64,000 nt of DNA, taken from assembly GCF_022919575.1 (NCBI RefSeq), contig NZ_CP095071.1, positions 4,412,001 through 4,476,000 of the forward strand. Direction: 5' to 3'. The notes below the pieces were generated by a model. It did not search any database and was not told the DNA's origin. It saw only the letters and a list, made by a program, of their open reading frames with translations. Position numbers and translations under genes: made by a program. Each line of letters begins with the position of its first letter. Positions within the stretch are counted from its first letter, which is position 1. Origin of the DNA: Gracilibacillus salinarum. Its GTDB lineage: Bacteria > Bacillota > Bacilli > Bacillales > Amphibacillaceae. This document shows positions 59,835 through 64,000 of this stretch, piece after piece.

Positions 59835-61525
59835 TGATAACCTCCCTTTAGGGTAGACAGCTTAAATAAAAAAAATAAACTGTTAAAGGGAGGAAACAAA
59901 TTGTGGGACGTCCATATTATTCAACAGAATTCAAATGGAAAGTGGTTCAAGAATATAAAAATGAAGGCCGTGTGTTGGAGAAGATGACGAAAAAATACGG
60001 TGTGCATCATTCTACCGTTAAGAAATGGGCCAAAATCGTAGAAAAAGAAGGGAAACAAGGTTTAAATAAACAAGGTGAGATTCAATATTATTCGAAGGAA
60101 CGGAAACGTAAAGCCATCCGAGATTATTTATCTGGGAACTATTCAGTTCGAGAAGTGACAGAAATGCATGATATATCAGATGCATCGGTTTTAAGGAATT
60201 GGTTGAAAAAGTATAATCGGTATAGGAAGAGACAAGCACGTGCTGAAGAAAGGGGATTCTCTATGACGGTTAAAAGACGACCAACAGCGATGACAGAACG
60301 CATTGAAATCGTGAAATTTGCGTTATATCATGATAAGGATTACCAATACACCGCTGACATGTATGGTGTTTCTTATCAACAGGTATATCAATGGATACGG
60401 AAATATGAAGCTAAAGGCTGGGATGGACTTCAGGATCGACGTGGAAAACCAAAACCATGGGCTGATTTAACGAAAGAGGAGAAACTAAAGCGTGAAAATC
60501 GAGAAAAAGATAAGGAAAATGAAAGATTGCGTGCAGAGGTGGCTTTCTTAAAAAAGTGGGACGAGCTAGGAGAGGAGGTGGTCACGACGATAACTAGAGT
60601 ACGTCATGAGCATCTCTATCAGGTGATTCAACAACTACAAAAAGAAACGGCCTTTTCAATTTGTCTATTGTGTGAGGTGGCAGGGGTTAATCGTGGTGCC
60701 TATCACAGGTGGCTAATCCGAGAAGATACAGAGGAAGATCAGTTTAATCGAGAATTGTTACAAGAGATACGTAAGTTGTACGATGAATGGGATCAAGCAA
60801 TTGGTTATCTGCGAATGACTAGCGAGTTAAAAAGAAAATTTGAGCATCCGATCAATCACAAGCGTATCTATCGATTAATGGATATTGAAGGGATAAAAGC
60901 AGTTATACGACGAAAAACCAGATCCTATATACCATCAAGACCTGAGCACACAGCAGCGAATATCTTAAATCGCGAGTTTCACGCAGATAAGCCGAATGAG
61001 AAATGGTTAACAGATGTGACAGAATTTAAGTACGGAAAAGGGAACAAAGCTTATTTAAGCGCCATATTAGATTTAAACGAAAACCGAATTGTGGCATTTA
61101 AGATAAGAAGAGCGAATAACAATGAATTGGTATTTGATACGTTGATTGAGGCTTTAAACGAGTTATCAGACGGCGAGCACCCTCTCATTCACACGGATCG
61201 AGGCGTACAATATACCTCGTATGGATTTAAACGAATCGTGGAGAATGCAGGACTACAACATAGTATGTCGCGTCCAGGGAAATGTATTGATAATGGACCG
61301 ATGGAGGGCTTTTGGAGTTCATTAAAATGCGAAAAATATTATCTACATCAACAAGAATATCAAACCTTTTCTCAATTAGTACAAGCCATTACGGAGTATA
61401 TTCACTTTTACAATTATGAACGTTTACAACTAACATTAAATGGTTATACCCCGATGGAATGTTTTGAAAATACAGTAGCTTAGTCTTTTATTATTTTAGT
61501 TGTTTACTTGACAGGGGGAGGTCCA
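59835..61525 (+). mobile_element. IS3-family element with CGT target duplication, 1,691 bases
   Basis: Comparison with repeat copy 4 places the insertion precisely. The left flank ends CGT (59832-59834), the right flank restarts CGT (61526-61528), and the element reads TG...CA, the IS3-family ends. Imperfect terminal inverted repeats share ACCTCCC and ACAGCTTAAATAA versus ACAACTAAAATAA. A single transposase ORF fills it. A 3-base duplication fits the family. Confidence 0.9.
59903..61483 (+). CDS. IS3-family (IS150-like) transposase, single fused ORF
   Basis: This is a 526-residue transposase. The N-terminal part has several helix-turn-helix units (STEFKWKVVQEYKNEG, RKAIRDYLSGNYSVREVTEMHDIS, KDYQYTADMYGVSYQQVYQWIRKYEAKGWDGLQDRRG) and a leucine-zipper-like stretch ENREKDKENERLRAEVAFLKK. 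The C-terminal rve integrase domain shows the DDE residues in WLTDVTEFKYG (D), LIHTDRGVQYTS (D) and the E of GPMEGFWSSLKCE. Most IS150-group elements make OrfAB by frameshifting; here both parts are in one frame. The start is GTG 59903 after AAAGGGAGG. It appears intact and potentially active. Confidence 0.95.
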   Translation: MGRPYYSTEFKWKVVQEYKNEGRVLEKMTKKYGVHHSTVKKWAKIVEKEGKQGLNKQGEIQYYSKERKRKAIRDYLSGNYSVREVTEMHDISDASVLRNWLKKYNRYRKRQARAEERGFSMTVKRRPTAMTERIEIVKFALYHDKDYQYTADMYGVSYQQVYQWIRKYEAKGWDGLQDRRGKPKPWADLTKEEKLKRENREKDKENERLRAEVAFLKKWDELGEEVVTTITRVRHEHLYQVIQQLQKETAFSICLLCEVAGVNRGAYHRWLIREDTEEDQFNRELLQEIRKLYDEWDQAIGYLRMTSELKRKFEHPINHKRIYRLMDIEGIKAVIRRKTRSYIPSRPEHTAANILNREFHADKPNEKWLTDVTEFKYGKGNKAYLSAILDLNENRIVAFKIRRANNNELVFDTLIEALNELSDGEHPLIHTDRGVQYTSYGFKRIVENAGLQHSMSRPGKCIDNGPMEGFWSSLKCEKYYLHQQEYQTFSQLVQAITEYIHFYNYERLQLTLNGYTPMECFENTVA

Positions 61526-62130
61526 CGTCCTGCGGGGCACGGCTGAAGCTAGGCTACTACCCGAAATACTTCTCTGCTGCCTTGCACCGAGGAAGCCTAC
61601 TTCGAAGCTTTACTAGTAGACGCAGGTGCAGACGTTGTGGATCTCCAGCGCCTGCCTGTCCCGCGGGAGTCTACGTGGTTGGCCTGCGCTAGGTTAGGGA
61701 CTCTACAACTTCTGTAAGAGCTAGCATATTGATCACTGCATATATAACAGCAATTAAATGAATGACATAATGCCTAGAAACACTGCTTTTAGCTGTTCCA
61801 TACGTTGCAGCACTTCCTCTAAGCGTAGAAAATAGGCGGAGACTCCTCATACCTCAGCGCGAGTTAAAAATCCACTTTATTTGTGCCTGTGTCTGCTAGC
61901 ATTGCTTCGAAGTCGGCATAAGGCAGCGATGAAGTAATTCAAGTAGTAGCCTAACTGAAGCCGTGCCTACAGGACGCGGAGCCTATTTCCGGAGCTTTGC
62001 TAAGCATATAATAATTATCAAAATGACACATTGCAATACAGTTCCACTTTTCATAATCCCTATTATAGGTAGTAGTATAAAATTATTACATCATTTGAAC
62101 TGATCGGGGTTATGTTTGTTTTGTCTTATT
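61526..62130. repeat. Repeat family R, copy 5, right part
   Basis: The copy resumes at CGTCCTGCGGGGCACGGCTG and contains both G/C-rich modules (CCAGCGCCTGCCTGTCCC...GGTTGGCC and AAAATAGGCGGAGACTCC...GGAGCCTATTTCCGGAGC). It ends with the right inverted repeat TCATAATCCCTATTATAGG (62052-62070) and a diverged tail. No gene was found in this gap. Confidence 0.8.
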
Positions 62131-62138
62131 GGAGCAAC

Positions 62139-62185
62139 ATAAAAGCCTCCTTACTCTTCACACTAAAGCGTGAAGAAAGGAGGCT
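62139..62185 (-). terminator. Terminator of the minus-strand ABC operon
   Basis: On the minus strand, AGCCTCCTT...AAGGAGGCT encloses CTTCACGC/GTGTGAAG and is followed by TTTTAT. Confidence 0.9.
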
Positions 62186-62191
62186 GTAGTT

Positions 62192-63262
62192 TTATTCTTC
62201 GTATTTTCCGATAAGATCAAGGGCTTCTTCAACGAGTGACATATCAATCACTTTATCAAAATCTAATTCTCCTTGGATAGCACCGTTCTCTTTATACAAT
62301 TCGTATTGGTCGATGACGTTGTCCTCAAAAATGTAACCATTTGGATTTAATCCAGTTACACCAACTTCTTTCCAAAGTTCCTCATCTTTTAAGGCGGTGT
62401 GGTTGGCCATGATCGAGATCACTTCACCACCATCATCTTCCCCTTTAACAAATACGTCGTTATAATCACGAACTCCTCGTAAATAAGCAGCCATAAAGCG
62501 AAGTGCTACATCGCGTCTTTCCGTTAAAAACTTTGGAGAACCGAGAACCATCGCAATTTGAGCTTCAGGAGCATAATCAGTGGCATCTAAAAAGCGTTGA
62601 TGAATGGCTTGATTTGAACCCTGTGTGATTAAAGGTTCAATTTGTAAAGCAAGGTCAACCTGCTTATTTCCCATTGCTGCCATCATGTTACCAAAATCAC
62701 TCATTAATACAAATTCCACATCATCAGGTGAAATGCCAGCATGCTTTAACATTTCATGATAGATGTAGTCGTCAACTGAATTCTCTGAAGATACCGCGAT
62801 TTTCTTACCTTTCACATCGGCATATTCGGTAATCTCATCCTTTAAATCTTCTCGCACGACGAATGTGAAATATGAGCTACCTTCATTATTATGCCCTTTA
62901 TCCGCAATAAATCGAACGTCAATACCTTGTGCAATCGAGTTGAAGAAAGAAGCCGTGGAAATACCACCGGCGACATCTACTTCACCTGAAGCGACAGCAG
63001 GTAACATTTCGTCACTGTTACCGAATGTAGCGAATTCCACTTCAATATTGTATTCTTCAAAATAACCTTTATCCTTGGCGATATAAAAACCAGCCCCTGA
63101 AGCAGACCCGTCTTCTGCAATTACCACTTTGGCCGTCTCTTCTAACGGTGCTAACGGATCTTCATTGTCCGTTTTTTCCTTTTCCGTTGTTTCTGACGAT
63201 TGACACGCACTAAGCAATACAAACATAACAATAGCCATCATTGGAAAAATCCATTTTTTCAT
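62192..63262 (-). CDS. SsuA/TauA/NMT1-type ABC transporter solute-binding lipoprotein
   Basis: This is a 356-residue lipoprotein. Signal MKKWIFPMMAIVMFVLLSAC carries the lipobox (Cys20), followed by an acidic linker. The mature protein fits the NMT1/SsuA fold used for sulfonates, nitrate, taurine or thiamine precursors: ASGAGFYIAKDKGYFEEYNIEVEFATFGNSDEMLPAVASGEVDVAGG, then KGKKIAVSSENSVDDYIYHEML and VDLALQIEPLITQG. The ligand cannot be told from sequence. AGGAGG lies before the ATG. It is downstream of the ATPase gene in a minus-strand operon; the permease is presumably beyond the window or elsewhere. It is unrelated to the glycan loci. Confidence 0.9.
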   Translation of the reverse strand: MKKWIFPMMAIVMFVLLSACQSSETTEKEKTDNEDPLAPLEETAKVVIAEDGSASGAGFYIAKDKGYFEEYNIEVEFATFGNSDEMLPAVASGEVDVAGGISTASFFNSIAQGIDVRFIADKGHNNEGSSYFTFVVREDLKDEITEYADVKGKKIAVSSENSVDDYIYHEMLKHAGISPDDVEFVLMSDFGNMMAAMGNKQVDLALQIEPLITQGSNQAIHQRFLDATDYAPEAQIAMVLGSPKFLTERRDVALRFMAAYLRGVRDYNDVFVKGEDDGGEVISIMANHTALKDEELWKEVGVTGLNPNGYIFEDNVIDQYELYKENGAIQGELDFDKVIDMSLVEEALDLIGKYEE

Positions 63263-63282
63263 TTTTATTCCTCCATCTAATT

Positions 63283-63317
63283 TATCACGGAGCTAACCGT
63301 CCGTAAGACCCCCGTTA
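63283..63317. repeat. Half copy of the palindromic element seen at 16279
   Basis: TTTATCACGGAGCTAACCGT and the following CCGTAAGACCCCCG match the left arm at 16279 (TTTATCACGGTGCTAACCGT). The complementary right arm is missing. It lies between two genes of the ABC operon. Confidence 0.55.
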
Positions 63318-63328
63318 GTCTCACTAAA

Positions 63329-64000
63329 TCACTTTAGCCTGGCTTTTTTGACTTCATTTTGAAGATGCTCCCATACATCTAAAAATGTTTGTGTCATCGT
63401 GGAATCGGATCGCACTTGCTCGATAGATCTCGGCCTTTCTGTATTAATGTGAATATCTTGAATGATTCTGCCGGGTTGCGCACTCATTAACAAAATTCTG
63501 TCACTGAGCAATAATGCTTCATCAATACTGTGGGTGATAAACAGAACTGTTTTTTTCGTTTCTTGCCAAATGGACAATAGTTCTTCCTGAAGTATAAATT
63601 TGTTTTGTTCATCTAAAGCAGCAAAAGGTTCATCCATTAACAGAATTTCAGGGTCGTTCGCAAAAGCGCGAGCAATGCTGACTCGCTGCTTCATACCGCC
63701 AGATAATTCTTTAGGATAAAGGTGCTTAAATTGCGTTAAGCCAACCTTCTCTAAATAATAATCAGTACGTTCTCGAATGTAGTTTTTCGGTAAATGCCTC
63801 ATTTTTAATCCAAACGCTACATTGTCTTCAACGCTGAGCCATGGAATAATACCGTTCTCTTGGAATACCATGGACTGTAGTGGCTTCTTTTTATCATTTT
63901 GTTGAATGTGGACAGATCCGTTAGTTGGCTTTTCTAAATCAGCTAATATTCTCAGTAAAGTTGTTTTTCCACAGCCGCTCGGTCCGAGTAAACAAACGAA
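63329..64000 (-). CDS. ABC transporter ATP-binding protein, SsuB/TauB type (5' end beyond window)
   Basis: The gene runs off the right edge; 223 residues are visible. Walker A GPSGCGKTT begins six residues inside the window. Then come the Q-loop VFQENGIIPWLSVEDNVAFGL, signature LSGGMKQR, Walker B EILLMDEPFAALDEQ and switch His in VLFITHSIDEALLLSDRI. This order and the VFQENGIIPWL motif are typical of nitrate/sulfonate/taurine-type importers. Met at 63871 is internal, not the start, because the Walker A motif lies upstream in the same frame. It powers the importer that includes the binding protein at 62192 and is unlikely to serve the sugar permeases, which use MsmX-type ATPases. Confidence 0.93.
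   Translation of the reverse strand, partial: FVCLLGPSGCGKTTLLRILADLEKPTNGSVHIQQNDKKKPLQSMVFQENGIIPWLSVEDNVAFGLKMRHLPKNYIRERTDYYLEKVGLTQFKHLYPKELSGGMKQRVSIARAFANDPEILLMDEPFAALDEQNKFILQEELLSIWQETKKTVLFITHSIDEALLLSDRILLMSAQPGRIIQDIHINTERPRSIEQVRSDSTMTQTFLDVWEHLQNEVKKARLK

Noticed and set aside
63329-63871. ATPase gene starting at Met 63871
   Set aside because: Walker A lies upstream in the same frame, so that Met is internal and the gene runs past the window.

Overview
The window is low-G+C Firmicutes DNA. It has AGGAGG-type ribosome sites, A/T-rich spacers, SinR, YesL/YesM/YesN-type genes, class-D-like LPNTA sortase signals and cre-like sites. This points to a Bacillaceae member, probably a plant-polysaccharide-degrading halophilic genus such as Gracilibacillus or a close relative; the genus is an inference. 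No rRNA, tRNA or CRISPR array was seen.

Layout. (1) 1-3.8 kb: the tail of an exopolysaccharide region (Wzz-like protein cut by the window edge, a GT4 glycosyltransferase, SinR, a divergent GT-B-like protein, an orphan LuxR-type response regulator). (2) 3.8-9.4 kb: an AraC-family regulator divergent from a five-gene operon (ThuA, two Gfo/Idh/MocA oxidoreductases, two AP-endonuclease-2-type sugar isomerases), suggestive of keto-sugar or 3-keto-glycoside chemistry. (3) 9.5-32.9 kb: a beta-mannan locus. It holds GH36 alpha-galactosidase, an exporter-type ABC protein, an AGE/cellobiose (mannobiose) 2-epimerase overlapping a GH130 mannosylglucose phosphorylase, LacI, YesL, a solute-binding protein with two permeases, two GH113 mannanases, GH2 beta-mannosidase, SGNH and CE7 esterases, and GH1 beta-glucosidase. 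None of these enzymes has a signal peptide, so imported acetylated galacto(gluco)manno-oligosaccharides would be processed inside the cell. (4) 33.6-59.4 kb: a second locus that I read as aimed at type II arabinogalactan. It holds a 2,258-residue GH59-GH43 surface protein and a GH30 endo-galactanase-like surface protein, both ending in LPNTA sortase anchors, plus LacI, GH35 beta-galactosidase, YesL, an ABC importer, a YesM/YesN two-component system, a heparinase II/III-like protein and a DUF2264 protein. (5) 62.1-64 kb: a minus-strand SsuA/TauA-type ABC importer running off the window. Neither sugar importer has its own ATPase, so a shared MsmX-like ATPase elsewhere is expected.

Mobile and repeated DNA. 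Five copies of a roughly 0.2-0.7 kb repeat with AT-rich terminal inverted repeats lie between operons. One copy is split by an IS110-family (IS1111-type) element and another by an IS3-family element with TG...CA ends and a CGT duplication. A second extragenic repeat and a palindromic element also occur.

Regulation visible in sequence. There are three sets of LacI-type palindromes: GAAA-YCGG-TTTC-like sites at the CE7, lacI-2 and GH35 promoters; AACGTT-centred sites at the GH36 and mannan importer promoters; and two TTATCGATAA sites at the epimerase promoter. CcpA cre-like sites lie before the GH59 gene and the galactan importer operon. A short ORF coding a cysteine-rich peptide ends on the ribosome site of the GH59 gene. 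Motif and domain calls were read by eye; no database search was possible.
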